Part shown: positions 1 to 7,492 of the stretch, piece by piece
Position numbering within the stretch: the stretch's first letter is position 1
Layout: each line of letters starts with the position of its first letter
The notes under the pieces: model-generated
The model's input: the letters and a program-made list of their open reading frames with translations, nothing else
The model's database searches: none
What the model was told of the DNA's origin: nothing
Position numbers and translations under genes: made by a program
Assembly: GCA_016929355.1 (NCBI GenBank)
Contig: JAFGJA010000682.1
Location: 1 to 11,965 of the forward strand
Direction of reading: 5' to 3'
Source of the DNA: Anaerolineae bacterium
GTDB lineage: Bacteria > Chloroflexota > Anaerolineae > Aggregatilineales > Aggregatilineaceae
Length of the DNA: 11,965 nucleotides

Positions 1-595
1 ACTGCCGCACCGCGATCACATAGGTTACGACGAACAACGCCGGAACCAGCAGCAAATCGAACCGGATCAAGGCGATATACAGCAAGGGGACGGTAATGCC
101 CATCACCGTTTCGTAGATGAAGCGCATACCGGGACTGAGCATCGCGTTCAGTTGGCGTACATCGTCCGTCGCGCGGGCCATGATGTCCCCCACGCGCTGC
201 CGGTTATGGAAGGTCTGACTTTTACCGAGCAAGCTAATATAGAGTTCCTGGCGCGAGTCCGCTTCGAGGCGCTGCGCCAATGTTTCGATCATCAGCCCGC
301 CGGTCCAAAAAGCGAAACTGCTGATCATCAATACCCCTAAAATGCTCAACGCGATCTTGAGCAGGGCATTGTCGGCGGTGGGGTTGAGAATCTCATCGGC
401 GGCCTGGCCGATCAGGACCGGACCTTGTGAGTAGGCGAAAAAATCCACCATGCTCAATAGAATTGCGCCCATGAACAACAGCTTGTAGCGCCAGATGTGT
501 GACATGACCCACCGGGACGCGCTGCGCAGGTTGTAGGAATAAGCATCTAAAACGGTGAATTCACTCTTAGCTGAGGCTTTTGGAGAGGCGACCAT
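1..595 (-). CDS. ABC exporter, N-terminal transmembrane domain (partial)
   Basis: The reading frame starts at an ATG at 595-593 and runs open off the left edge (198 codons seen). The start is supported by GGAG at 605-608, 9 nt upstream. The visible part is the N-terminal half of a type I (MsbA/multidrug-type) exporter membrane domain. There is a soluble lead of about 35 residues, then hydrophobic segments near 39-58, 80-105 and 158-178, with another beginning at about 180. The stretch at 133-150 (RQRVGDIMARATDDVRQL) matches the conserved cytoplasmic coupling region of this family, where 'GD(I/L)(M/I)xRxTxDV' is typical. Family members are fused to an ATPase and work as homo- or heterodimers moving lipids, drugs or peptides out of the cell; the ATPase half would lie beyond the left edge, so the substrate cannot be judged. 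It is transcribed in the same direction as the Mut7-C gene, 148 bp downstream of it, and probably from its own promoter (TGGTAGAAT, 686-694). Confidence 0.9.
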   Translation of the reverse strand, partial: MVASPKASAKSEFTVLDAYSYNLRSASRWVMSHIWRYKLLFMGAILLSMVDFFAYSQGPVLIGQAADEILNPTADNALLKIALSILGVLMISSFAFWTGGLMIETLAQRLEADSRQELYISLLGKSQTFHNRQRVGDIMARATDDVRQLNAMLSPGMRFIYETVMGITVPLLYIALIRFDLLLVPALFVVTYVIAVRQ

Positions 596-685
596 ACGGT
601 TGGACTCCGTGTATAAAAGTACAGGCAGAGAAGGAAAAAGTGAAACGCTGGAAAGTAGAGTGCCCACCAGACCGAACAGGTGTTC

Positions 686-694
686 ATTCTACCA
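686..694 (-). promoter_or_regulatory. Probable extended -10 promoter of the ABC exporter gene
   Basis: On the minus strand the sequence reads TGG TAGAAT, an extended -10 (TGn) with 5 of 6 consensus bases in the hexamer (686-691). No good -35 lies at the proper distance; the best is TTTTCG at 709-714 with a 17-nt spacer. Predicted transcription would begin near 679, giving a leader of about 84 nt before the ATG at 595. A second AT-rich candidate (TATACA within 608-617) sits almost on the ribosome binding site and looks less likely. Confidence 0.45.
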
Positions 695-722
695 TAGGCG
701 GCGAGTTTCGAAAAGTCTCAAT

Positions 723-734
723 CTTAAATTTAAG
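723..734. repeat. 12-bp perfect palindrome downstream of the Mut7-C gene
   Basis: CTTAAATTTAAG is perfectly self-complementary with no loop. It lies 9 bp beyond the stop codon of the Mut7-C gene and about 30 bp upstream of the putative exporter promoter. It lacks a loop and a T-run, so it is not a standard terminator. It could be a binding site for a dimeric regulator of the exporter, but short AT-rich palindromes occur by chance. Confidence 0.3.
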
Positions 735-743
735 GGGGCTATT

Positions 744-1499
744 TCACGGTGCGCACTGCCGCACAATTTCATCAATGAACGCCTGCATCCGTTCAAAATG
801 CGTGCCCGGCCAATAGACACGCCCGCACCCCGTACACTGGCGAAAATCGTCGTAATATTCGCGTGTATCCGGTTGGATGAGGTGCAAAATATCCTCTTTG
901 GCGACAGGTTCGATCACGCCGTTGCAATGCGCGCAGTGCCGGAAAGGTTGCATCTTGGGGATCAGGTTATAGCGCCGCGCCACCTCGACCACTTGCTCGC
1001 GCGGATTGGTGGAGCGCACATAATAGCCATAGACCACAATTTTACGGATTAACAATCCGCGATCCCGCGAGAGCATAATCCGATTTTCCGTGCTGGAAAT
1101 TTCCGCGAGGTATTCATCGTCGTAATTTTCGGGGAACAACGCATCAAAGCCCAACATGCGCAAATAGCCCGCCAACCGCCCCAAATGAATGTCGAGGACA
1201 AAACGCGGCACATCAAGCGGTTCAGGGCGCAAGCGGATCAGGGGTGAAATATCGACGGTGGTGAAATCAGGATACACACTCACCCGATCCCCATCCTGCA
1301 CGATATAGTCAAAATCCACCGACTCGCCATTGACCACGATCAGATCAATCTCGGTGTGCGGGATGCCAAACGACTCGATCATATCCTTGATCGAGACGCG
1401 CCCATCGAACGTGTGATTAAAATCTGTTTGTCGCCGCGCATACGGTAAAAAGTGATTGAGATCAGCGTAAAAGCGGAATGTTGCGTGATAGTGCGCCAT
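744..1499 (-). CDS. Ubiquitin-like / Mut7-C RNase domain protein
   Basis: The protein has 251 residues and starts at the ATG at 1499-1497, with GAGGAG ending 5 nt upstream. The first ~82 residues look like the ubiquitin/MoaD-like fold domain often fused to Mut7-C (pattern DLIVVNGESVDFDYIVQDGDRVSVYP at 52-77; the closing VNG...GD.V..YP is typical of ThiS/MoaD-like folds). Residues ~97-187 are the Mut7-C PIN-like nuclease region: D103 and H105 in FVLDIHLGRLAGYLRMLGFD, acidic D127/D128, and S144-R145-D146-R147. A zinc-ribbon tail carries C189-xx-C192 and C222-xx-C225. The family is predicted to be a metal-dependent ribonuclease of the cytoplasm; its RNA target is not established. No neighbour suggests a pathway. 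All predicted acidic residues and cysteine pairs are present, so the protein looks intact. Family assignment is firm; enzymatic activity is inferred. Confidence 0.9.
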   Translation of the reverse strand: MAHYHATFRFYADLNHFLPYARRQTDFNHTFDGRVSIKDMIESFGIPHTEIDLIVVNGESVDFDYIVQDGDRVSVYPDFTTVDISPLIRLRPEPLDVPRFVLDIHLGRLAGYLRMLGFDALFPENYDDEYLAEISSTENRIMLSRDRGLLIRKIVVYGYYVRSTNPREQVVEVARRYNLIPKMQPFRHCAHCNGVIEPVAKEDILHLIQPDTREYYDDFRQCTGCGRVYWPGTHFERMQAFIDEIVRQCAP

Positions 1500-1525
1500 G
1501 ATAACTCCTCTTTAGAACACGCTTA

Positions 1526-1554
1526 AGAATGCGACGAAAAGCGCGCCGTGTCAA
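1526..1554 (-). promoter_or_regulatory. Probable sigma70 promoter of the Mut7-C gene
   Basis: On the minus strand a perfect -35 TTGACA (1549-1554) is followed after 17 nt by CATTCT (1526-1531), a weak -10 keeping A2, T3 and T6. Transcription would start near 1519 and give a ~20-nt leader containing the GAGGAG ribosome binding site. It sits back to back with the plus-strand -10 at 1566-1571 inside the 78-bp divergent gap. Confidence 0.45.
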
Positions 1555-1563
1555 CCGTAATCC

Positions 1564-1571
1564 TGTATAAT
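1564..1571 (+). promoter_or_regulatory. Consensus -10 of the GH-like/permease operon (leaderless geometry)
   Basis: A perfect TATAAT (1566-1571) directly preceded by TG ends exactly 6 nt before the ATG at 1578. A start of transcription at the usual distance from the -10 would coincide with, or fall within a base of, the A of ATG. There is no purine-rich ribosome binding site in front of that ATG. No recognisable -35 lies 16-18 nt upstream. Confidence 0.6.
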
Positions 1572-1577
1572 CGGGCC

Positions 1578-2972
1578 ATGCAAAAATTATCACGATCTCA
1601 ACGCATTGCCTTAAACATCCTGTGCATCATCGGCCTCTGGGCGCTCATCGTGCCCGCACCGGCTGCCGCGCAAAGCTCGACCAGCTTGCCTGATGCCCAT
1701 CTCGGTTACGGGATTCACGTTGGCCCCTACAGTTCGGCTGATCCTGATCTGGTGGATCAACTGGGCATGGATTGGGTGAAGCTCTATACCGAAGGGCAGA
1801 TTGGCACATATAGCCATAAACGCATCTTGTATCGGATGGATATCGGTTGGCCCGGTGATGGTAACTGGGATACAGTGCGCTCCCAAATCCGCGAACGGGC
1901 GGCGCGGTTAGCGGCGGCGGGCGTCGATGCGGTGGAAATCCACAATGAACCGAATCTGGCGATGGAATGGCCGCACGGCCCAAACGCCTGGGAATATACC
2001 GTGCTGCTGCGCGTGGCCTATACCGAGGTCAAAGCCGTTGCGCCCCAACTGATCGTGGTTTCCGGCGGATTAGCGCCCACCGTCACCACGGCAGACCGGC
2101 GCGCGATCAGCGATATTGAGTTCGCCGCCGAAATGCTGGATAACGGCGCGGCGCAGTGGTTCGATGCCTTCGGCTATCACCCCTATGGCTACAACCAACC
2201 ACCCGAAGTTGAACCGAGCACGGATACACTCACCTTTCGCCGCGTAGAATTGATCCGCGCGCTGTTTGAGGAACGCGGCATCTACGATAAGCAAATCTGG
2301 CTGACGGAATTCGGCTGGCTGCGTGATCCCGCCGAGGAAAATGTGCATTGCTCCGACAGCGATCCAAATTTTGCCGGGTTTGCCTGGATGCGCGTTTCCA
2401 GCCAAACACAGGCCGATTACACCGTGCGCGCGTTTGATTGGGCGGATCGTAATTGGGAATGGGCGGGACCGATGTTTTTGTGGAATCTGAACTGGTCGCT
2501 CTATACCCCCAACGTGAGTCCGATGTGCAGCCACATGCGCTGGTTTGGCGTGCTGGATACCAAAGGGAATCCGCTGCCGGTCTTTCAGCGTGTCGCCGCC
2601 ATGACGCACCGCTACAGCGACTATTTGCCGCACCTGACGATCTACGCGGAGAACATGAGCGCGGAAACCAGCATTTACTGTCCCGGTTCGATCCTGGTCG
2701 GTGAATTTGAGATCGTGAATTCCGGCTATCCCGGCAGTTTCACCGCGACGGTGGATGTAGCCGTGCCCCCTGGCGGCCCACCGGTTGAGGTCTATCCCGA
2801 CCAACTGCGCAGTGGAGATTTAGTTCAGGTCTACGCCGATACCACCGATCTCGCGCCCGGTTTGCATGTCATCTATCTGAATGTACGTACAACCATAGGG
2901 GGGCGAGCAGTGGCCGAAGTCATTCAGGGGTATATCGTGGTGACAGACCTACAGAGTGAGTGTTCACCATGA
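1578..2972 (+). CDS. Secreted glycoside hydrolase-like protein (clan GH-A fold, GH39/GH5-like)
   Basis: The ATG at 1578 is preferred (464 residues) over a GTG at 1548, which would place a perfect TATAAT inside the gene and put ten odd residues before the signal peptide. Residues 1-31 form a signal peptide: basic start, hydrophobic run 11-26, then AAA before Q32. Residues ~38-345 look like a TIM-barrel glycosidase. The strand-4 motif EIHNEPN places E124 as likely acid/base, and WLTEFGW places E244 as likely nucleophile, both standard in clan GH-A; there is also a GYHPYGYN motif (199-206). Residues ~353-454 look like a beta-sandwich with an immunoglobulin-like or CARDB-like feel. Four cysteines (258, 317, 368, 462) fit an extracytoplasmic protein. 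The substrate is unknown; the nearest analogues are beta-xylosidase or cellulase-like proteins. The stop overlaps the next ATG (ATGA), so translation is probably coupled to the permease. Confidence 0.75.
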   Translation: MQKLSRSQRIALNILCIIGLWALIVPAPAAAQSSTSLPDAHLGYGIHVGPYSSADPDLVDQLGMDWVKLYTEGQIGTYSHKRILYRMDIGWPGDGNWDTVRSQIRERAARLAAAGVDAVEIHNEPNLAMEWPHGPNAWEYTVLLRVAYTEVKAVAPQLIVVSGGLAPTVTTADRRAISDIEFAAEMLDNGAAQWFDAFGYHPYGYNQPPEVEPSTDTLTFRRVELIRALFEERGIYDKQIWLTEFGWLRDPAEENVHCSDSDPNFAGFAWMRVSSQTQADYTVRAFDWADRNWEWAGPMFLWNLNWSLYTPNVSPMCSHMRWFGVLDTKGNPLPVFQRVAAMTHRYSDYLPHLTIYAENMSAETSIYCPGSILVGEFEIVNSGYPGSFTATVDVAVPPGGPPVEVYPDQLRSGDLVQVYADTTDLAPGLHVIYLNVRTTIGGRAVAEVIQGYIVVTDLQSECSP

Positions 2973-5812
2973 TCAACACACGCTGGCTCAAAATTCTGCG
3001 TGACGTACAGAAGCGCAAAGCGCAAACCCTCCTTGTCTCCGTGAGCATCTTCATTGGTGTGTTCGGCGTGGTCACGCTGCTAACAATGGGCGAGATCACG
3101 GTAGATGCGCTCAATAGCACAATTCAGCAAGATCGCCTCGCCATGATCCGCGCCTATGTGCGGGAAAAAAACGAGGCTGCCACCACCGCAACGGATTATC
3201 TCGCCGCGCTGAATGACCTGCCCGACATCGAACGAGTCGAGGCCATCGGTCATTACCCGGTTTATTGGAAACACCCCGATGCCGCCAAGTTTACCGAAGG
3301 GCGCATTTTCGGTTATTCCGAACCCTTCGACGCGATCCAGATCGAACCGCTCGACCTGTTCGCGGGACGTTGGCCGAAAACGGGCCAGCAAGAGATCGCG
3401 GTTGAGCGGCGGTTTGCGTCCAAAAACGGTTTTGCGCTGGGCGATCCGATCACGCTGCGGATTTTGAGCAGCGCCAGCGATAATGGCGCAAACAACGGAG
3501 CAAATGGCGAAGCGCTCACGCATGAGGAAACCTGGACCATCGTGGGGCTTGTCTTTGAGCCGTACCAATACCCGACCCTGCCCGGCGCGACCACGCAAAT
3601 CCCGGCGAATACACTGGTGTTCGCTACCATCGCAGACGTGAACCGGATTAGCGGGTTGGCAGGCTACAACCTGATCCAGGCGCGTTATACGGACTTTCCC
3701 ACGGCGCAGGCGCACGAAGCCGAATTTAAGGGTGCATTAGCCGAGCAAACGCCGTATGTGCCCGCCATGACGCTGATCGAAGACCCCGCGAAAAATAACC
3801 TGTTGGAACAAACCCGCACCATGAGCGACGTACTCGCGCTGCTCTCGATTGTCTCGCTGGTGGTGTCCGGTTTTCTGGTATTGAACATCATCAACGCCAC
3901 CGTGATCGAACAGCGCCGCCAGATCGGGATCATGAAATTGCTCGGCGCAACCGGGGCGGATAACTTCATCATGTACGCCGGGATCGCGCTGATCTACGGC
4001 GTGATCGGCGTCATACCGGGGATTTTGCTCGGCATCCCGGCGGGCTATGCAGGGGCACAGCAAATCGCCCCCATCTTCAATATTTTTCTGGATGGTTTCC
4101 AAACATCACCAACCGCCATCATCACCGGGATATTGCTCGGCGTCTTAGTGCCCGTACTCGCGGCGGCGCTGCCCGTGCTGCTGGGGATTCGCGTTTCGAT
4201 CCTGCAAGCGATCACCGATCTGGGGATTCAGTCTAACTACAAACCCGGCCCACTGGCCTACCTGCTGGATGCATTCGCGCTGCCGATCAATCTGCGGCAA
4301 TCACTGCGAAACGTGATCCGCAAAAAGGGACGGTTGGCGCTGACCATGATCACGCTGGCGCTGGCGGCGGGGGCGTTTATGGGCATTTACGCGGCGCTCT
4401 CGTCAGTGAACGCGATTCTGGATAATTCGCTCGGCCAACTGCGCCTGGATATGTCGATCAGTCCCAACGGCACGTATGATTACACGGCGCTGCATGACTT
4501 GATTCTGCAAAACGTTGATGGCATCGACACGATTGAACCGGGGACCATCCTCGCGGCGGACATCGCAGGGTACGAACAACAGCAGGTCGGTCCCGGCCCC
4601 TCGTTTTTGATCGTGTCCGGCATCAACCCCGCTAACCCCGATACGATGCCCTTCAAAATTCGATCCGGGCGCGGCTGGCGCGATGATCCGTCCCTCAAAG
4701 GTATTATCGTGTCTGATCCTATTGCAGATCGGTTGGGCTTAACCGTCGGTGACGATATAACGATTTTGATCGGGGGCGACCCCGTAACCCGCCCGCTTAT
4801 CGCCATTGTCGCGTATTCGTTCGAATCGATCTGGATGCGCTGGGATGATCTCTCAGAAATCGGGGATTTAGTGAGTGGTGCGCCGGTCCCGAACCAATAT
4901 ACAACCGAGATCAACGTCAATGGTTCACCAATTGCAGCGTTGGGCATCAATGAACAGATCGTCCCATTCCTGACCTTCACCGATGGCAAATTTTTCACGC
5001 TCGACGCAACAACCAACCGCGCGTCTGGCGTAATCATCACCCAGGCGCTGGCGGATCGTGATGGGTACAGCGTAGGCGATATGCTCACCCTGTCGGCGGA
5101 TAATACGGGGAACAACCTTGCAGTTCCCATTACGGGCATTTTCGAGATTTCGCCGCAGCTTATTCAGGCCGATCAACCCGCCGAGGGGATCGGAGTCTAT
5201 TGGCAAGACCTCGCCGCGTTGGAAAATCTCTCATTGGAAAAAGGCGCACCGATTCCCAGTTCGCTGCAAGTGTTCCTCACCAAGAAAAATCCCAGTTCCG
5301 ATTTTGTAGCGGACAAGATTCAGGAAATCAATGAGGTGCTGTTAGCGAATGGCATCAACGCCAATTACACCAATTGGGTCGAAAATGTGGCGGCATTAGC
5401 CCAACTGATCCAGACCGCCGGGGTGATTCTCAGCATTGCCGCGACCTTGATCGCCGCCGTAGGTGCGATTGGCTTGCTCTCTACGTTGTCGATGAGTGTG
5501 TTTGAGCGCCAGAAGGAAATCGGCGTCATGCGCTCGGTGGGCGCGACCTCGTATACCATCGCGTATCAATTTCTGGTGGAGGGGTTGAGTGTGGGCCTCA
5601 TCGCCTGGGTGATGGGGATTCCGTTCAGCTATTGGCTGGATCGCACGCTGGTCAGCCAGTTCAATATCGAGAACACGCCCGAAGCCGCTTACCCGATAGC
5701 CGCGTTGATTCTCGGTTTGGTCGGCACGCTCGTGATCGCAACATTAGCGAGTCTCTGGCCTTCGATCAGTGCGGCGCGGCGCACTGTGTCGGATATTTTG
5801 CGGTATCAGTGA
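2969..5812 (+). CDS. FtsX/MacB-type ABC transporter permease, two-FtsX-domain
   Basis: The start is ATG 2969, overlapping the upstream stop as ATGA (947 residues); a GTG at 2960 is possible and adds three residues. The layout is that of a duplicated MacB-like permease. TM1 is at 20-43, followed by an extracytoplasmic domain to ~285 and the first FtsX domain with TMs near 291-308, 335-362 and 383-408. A new TM at 456-477 follows, then a second extracytoplasmic domain to ~805 and a second FtsX domain with TMs near 808-841, 865-890 and 908-931. The coupling motif appears twice: RRQIGIMKLLGAT and RQKEIGVMRSVGAT. Such proteins need a separate LolD/MacB-type ATPase and act mechanically at the membrane (lipoprotein release, peptide or drug export, or envelope enzyme control). 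No ATPase gene is adjacent, so the partner must be encoded elsewhere. Fusion of both halves in one chain means one polypeptide could replace a permease dimer. The downstream gene is convergent. Confidence 0.9.
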   Translation: MINTRWLKILRDVQKRKAQTLLVSVSIFIGVFGVVTLLTMGEITVDALNSTIQQDRLAMIRAYVREKNEAATTATDYLAALNDLPDIERVEAIGHYPVYWKHPDAAKFTEGRIFGYSEPFDAIQIEPLDLFAGRWPKTGQQEIAVERRFASKNGFALGDPITLRILSSASDNGANNGANGEALTHEETWTIVGLVFEPYQYPTLPGATTQIPANTLVFATIADVNRISGLAGYNLIQARYTDFPTAQAHEAEFKGALAEQTPYVPAMTLIEDPAKNNLLEQTRTMSDVLALLSIVSLVVSGFLVLNIINATVIEQRRQIGIMKLLGATGADNFIMYAGIALIYGVIGVIPGILLGIPAGYAGAQQIAPIFNIFLDGFQTSPTAIITGILLGVLVPVLAAALPVLLGIRVSILQAITDLGIQSNYKPGPLAYLLDAFALPINLRQSLRNVIRKKGRLALTMITLALAAGAFMGIYAALSSVNAILDNSLGQLRLDMSISPNGTYDYTALHDLILQNVDGIDTIEPGTILAADIAGYEQQQVGPGPSFLIVSGINPANPDTMPFKIRSGRGWRDDPSLKGIIVSDPIADRLGLTVGDDITILIGGDPVTRPLIAIVAYSFESIWMRWDDLSEIGDLVSGAPVPNQYTTEINVNGSPIAALGINEQIVPFLTFTDGKFFTLDATTNRASGVIITQALADRDGYSVGDMLTLSADNTGNNLAVPITGIFEISPQLIQADQPAEGIGVYWQDLAALENLSLEKGAPIPSSLQVFLTKKNPSSDFVADKIQEINEVLLANGINANYTNWVENVAALAQLIQTAGVILSIAATLIAAVGAIGLLSTLSMSVFERQKEIGVMRSVGATSYTIAYQFLVEGLSVGLIAWVMGIPFSYWLDRTLVSQFNIENTPEAAYPIAALILGLVGTLVIATLASLWPSISAARRTVSDILRYQ

Positions 5813-5821
5813 TGAGTAAAG

Positions 5822-5915
5822 AGTTATTGGTTTTTAGTTTTTGGTTCTTAGCCGCGTTCCAACTATGTTGCACGATCTAGAGCTTTTACTAAAAACTAAT
5901 AACTCACAACTTTCG
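5822..5915. repeat. Inverted array of degenerate 7-bp repeats between convergent genes
   Basis: Left arm: four heptads of form RGTTNTT (AGTTATT, GGTTTTT, AGTTTTT, GGTTCTT) at 5822-5849. Right arm, read on the minus strand from 5915: heptads AGTTGTG, AGTTATT, AGTTTTT, AGTAAAA. Bases 5821-5838 and 5888-5905 pair over 18 positions with a single G-U, leaving a loop of 49 nt. The element lies between the permease stop (5812) and the peptidase stop (5963), so it could end transcription from both sides. The 7-bp periodicity resembles the heptanucleotide repeat families known from cyanobacteria (STRR). Membership of a dispersed genomic family is inference. Confidence 0.65.
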
Positions 5916-5962
5916 ATCATTTGCAAAAAAACATGCAGAATCCGGTGACAGGTACACCCCTA

Positions 5963-7249
5963 TCAAAAGCTCTGGTAATCCCAGGGGTTGACCGGCGATC
6001 CCCCCGCACCGCGAATCTCGAAATGCAGGTGCGGCCCGCTCGACCTACCTGAATTACCCGTCACAGCAATATTTTGCCCCGCCGAAACAATCTGCCCGCA
6101 GCCGACAAACGCGCCGTTCAAATGCCCGTAAATGCTGAGGGTGCTGCCGTGCGCGATCACCACCGTGTAACCATAGCCCCACGTACTCCACCCCATGAAG
6201 ATCACAGTACCGCTCCCCGCCGCATAAACGGGCGTCCCTTCCGGCACGGCCAGATCGATCCCGCCATGACTCCAAGTGTAATCCTGCGTGATCGTGTAAT
6301 TGCGCCAGATCGGAGCGCCCACCGGGGGCGATCCCCCATAAACGGTCTGCTCACCGCACGATCCCGGATCGCCAATCGCAAACGATGCCACGCCACCCGT
6401 GCGGACGCCTGCCCCAATCGGATTGCTGCCATCCGTCGTGAAGCTGTCAGAGGTCATCACAATGCCGGGGTCCCAAAAGATCGGTTCCGTGCTGCCTGTG
6501 CCACCGGGCACAACCACATACAACCCTTCTGGCAGTGTCATTCCCGGCGACGTGCCAAACAGGGGATTATATTCGGAATCGATGATCGCATACGGATCAA
6601 CCTCATACAGCGCGGCGAGATCGGCAATCGTTTCGCCCTGCCCGACGTGGTGATACACGCCATTCACCGGCAAAATATTGAGTTCCATCCCCACGCGCAT
6701 CGCATTAACGTAAAAGCGGTCATTCGACCAGATGATCGTATCCTGCCCCAGACCGAATTGCTCCGATACGGTGCGCAGTGTATCGCCCGGCTTAACGGTA
6801 TAGGTAATCACTTCGCTCCGCGCGCGGAATGGCAAAATCGTGAGGGGATCGATGGCGCGCGCAATCGCGTCTTCAGCGCCACCTGCGCCAACCGGCGCGG
6901 CCAACGCAACGGCAATCGCGGCGCTGTCGGCGGTGGGCTGTATCCAAGCCAGGCGCGGGATCGTGGGTTGTGGTAACGGGGTAGGCAAGACCGTTGGCGT
7001 TTGCGTGGGTGACTCAATGGATTCGATACTAGGCGGAGTCGCGGGTGTCACGTCAAGATCGGCGCTATCAGTATCCACATCACTGACTACCGTATCATCC
7101 GGGCGCACCGGTTCATCATCCGGCCAGAGCAGAATCACGGCCCCCACTGCGACGACAAATGTCAGTGCCGCCATCGCCGCCACCGCGATCAATACCCATT
7201 TTAATAAGCGTTGTGATGGATCGTGCCCGTTGTTCCGTCCGCTCGCCAT
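5963..7249 (-). CDS. Membrane-anchored LysM-M23 peptidase
   Basis: The preferred start is the ATG at 7249-7247 (428 residues; AAGG 4 nt upstream); the frame stays open to 7339, but the added residues are arginine-rich and precede a normal N-terminal anchor. Residues 17-42 form one membrane segment after a short basic cytoplasmic end, so the rest is outside. A Thr/Pro/acidic spacer covers ~44-98. Two LysM-like modules follow at ~148-193 and ~197-247, which in this family bind peptidoglycan N-acetylglucosamine. The M23 domain is at ~318-420, with zinc and catalytic residues H328 and D332 in HGGID and H407/H409 in HLHF. The set is complete, so an active cell-wall endopeptidase (or an activator) is likely. 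It is transcribed toward the permease and away from tkt. A promoter with TTGCCA and TAGTAT lies upstream. The cleavage site in the wall cannot be told from sequence. Confidence 0.9.
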   Translation of the reverse strand: MASGRNNGHDPSQRLLKWVLIAVAAMAALTFVVAVGAVILLWPDDEPVRPDDTVVSDVDTDSADLDVTPATPPSIESIESPTQTPTVLPTPLPQPTIPRLAWIQPTADSAAIAVALAAPVGAGGAEDAIARAIDPLTILPFRARSEVITYTVKPGDTLRTVSEQFGLGQDTIIWSNDRFYVNAMRVGMELNILPVNGVYHHVGQGETIADLAALYEVDPYAIIDSEYNPLFGTSPGMTLPEGLYVVVPGGTGSTEPIFWDPGIVMTSDSFTTDGSNPIGAGVRTGGVASFAIGDPGSCGEQTVYGGSPPVGAPIWRNYTITQDYTWSHGGIDLAVPEGTPVYAAGSGTVIFMGWSTWGYGYTVVIAHGSTLSIYGHLNGAFVGCGQIVSAGQNIAVTGNSGRSSGPHLHFEIRGAGGSPVNPWDYQSF

Positions 7250-7302
7250 ACGACCTTCATCTCGACTTCTGCCCCCCGGTGTGTATACTTTAACGCGGCG
7301 GG

Positions 7303-7331
7303 ATACTACCGCGCTGGATGGGGTTTGGCAA
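7303..7331 (-). promoter_or_regulatory. Probable sigma70 promoter of the LysM-M23 peptidase gene
   Basis: On the minus strand TTGCCA (7326-7331, 5 of 6 matches) is followed after exactly 17 nt by TAGTAT (7303-7308, 4 of 6). Transcription would start near 7296, giving a leader of about 47 nt before the ATG at 7249. It lies about 50 bp from the plus-strand tkt promoter candidate, so the two genes share a divergent control region. Confidence 0.45.
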
Positions 7332-7382
7332 TTGTTCACCCGAAAATATTAATCAGATGCTCAGATCATCGTTTAGTGCGAT

Positions 7383-7391
7383 TGCTATAAA
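7383..7391 (+). promoter_or_regulatory. tkt: Possible extended -10 promoter of tkt
   Basis: TGC TATAAA is an extended -10 with 5 of 6 hexamer matches and no recognisable -35. It would give a leader of about 95 nt. A second candidate -10, TATACT at 7411-7416, also lacks a -35 and would give a leader of about 70 nt. I cannot choose between them from sequence alone. Confidence 0.4.
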
Positions 7392-7481
7392 CGCCCTTGC
7401 CAGCTTGCGGTATACTTACCGTCATTATTGTATTCTGTGAGCCAATCAAATGGGTAAACCCCATCGTGCGTATCGAACAAG

Positions 7482-7487
7482 AAAGGA
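7482..7487 (+). promoter_or_regulatory. tkt: Ribosome binding site deciding the tkt start
   Basis: AAAGGA ends 5 nt before the ATG at 7493. An in-frame upstream start at 7397 would add 32 residues unlike any transketolase N-terminus, so 7493 is the true start. Confidence 0.8.
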
Positions 7488-7492
7488 ATCTC

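Noticed and set aside
749..764. Short GTGCG/CGCAC hairpin at the end of the Mut7-C gene as a terminator
   Set aside because: Only a 5-bp stem, lying within the last codons, with no T-run in the minus-strand direction.
555..1052. Plus-strand open frame of 165 codons
   Set aside because: It covers the reverse complements of the ABC exporter start and Mut7-C gene, which match known families; the frame is rich in Arg/Pro/His as antisense frames are.
1548..1577. Upstream GTG start for the GH-like gene
   Set aside because: The stretch contains a perfect TATAAT and codes for residues that would precede an otherwise normal signal peptide.
2070..2804. Minus-strand open frame of 244 codons
   Set aside because: Antisense to the GH-like gene with its catalytic motifs; composition typical of a shadow frame.
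5812..5880. 22-codon hydrophobic frame overlapping the permease stop (ATGA-type overlap)
   Set aside because: It consists almost wholly of the left repeat arm, whose bases are explained by the heptad array; no codon-bias or homology support.
6074..6976. Plus-strand open frame of 300 codons
   Set aside because: Antisense to the LysM-M23 peptidase, which has complete motifs; the translation is Arg/His-rich with no recognisable domain.
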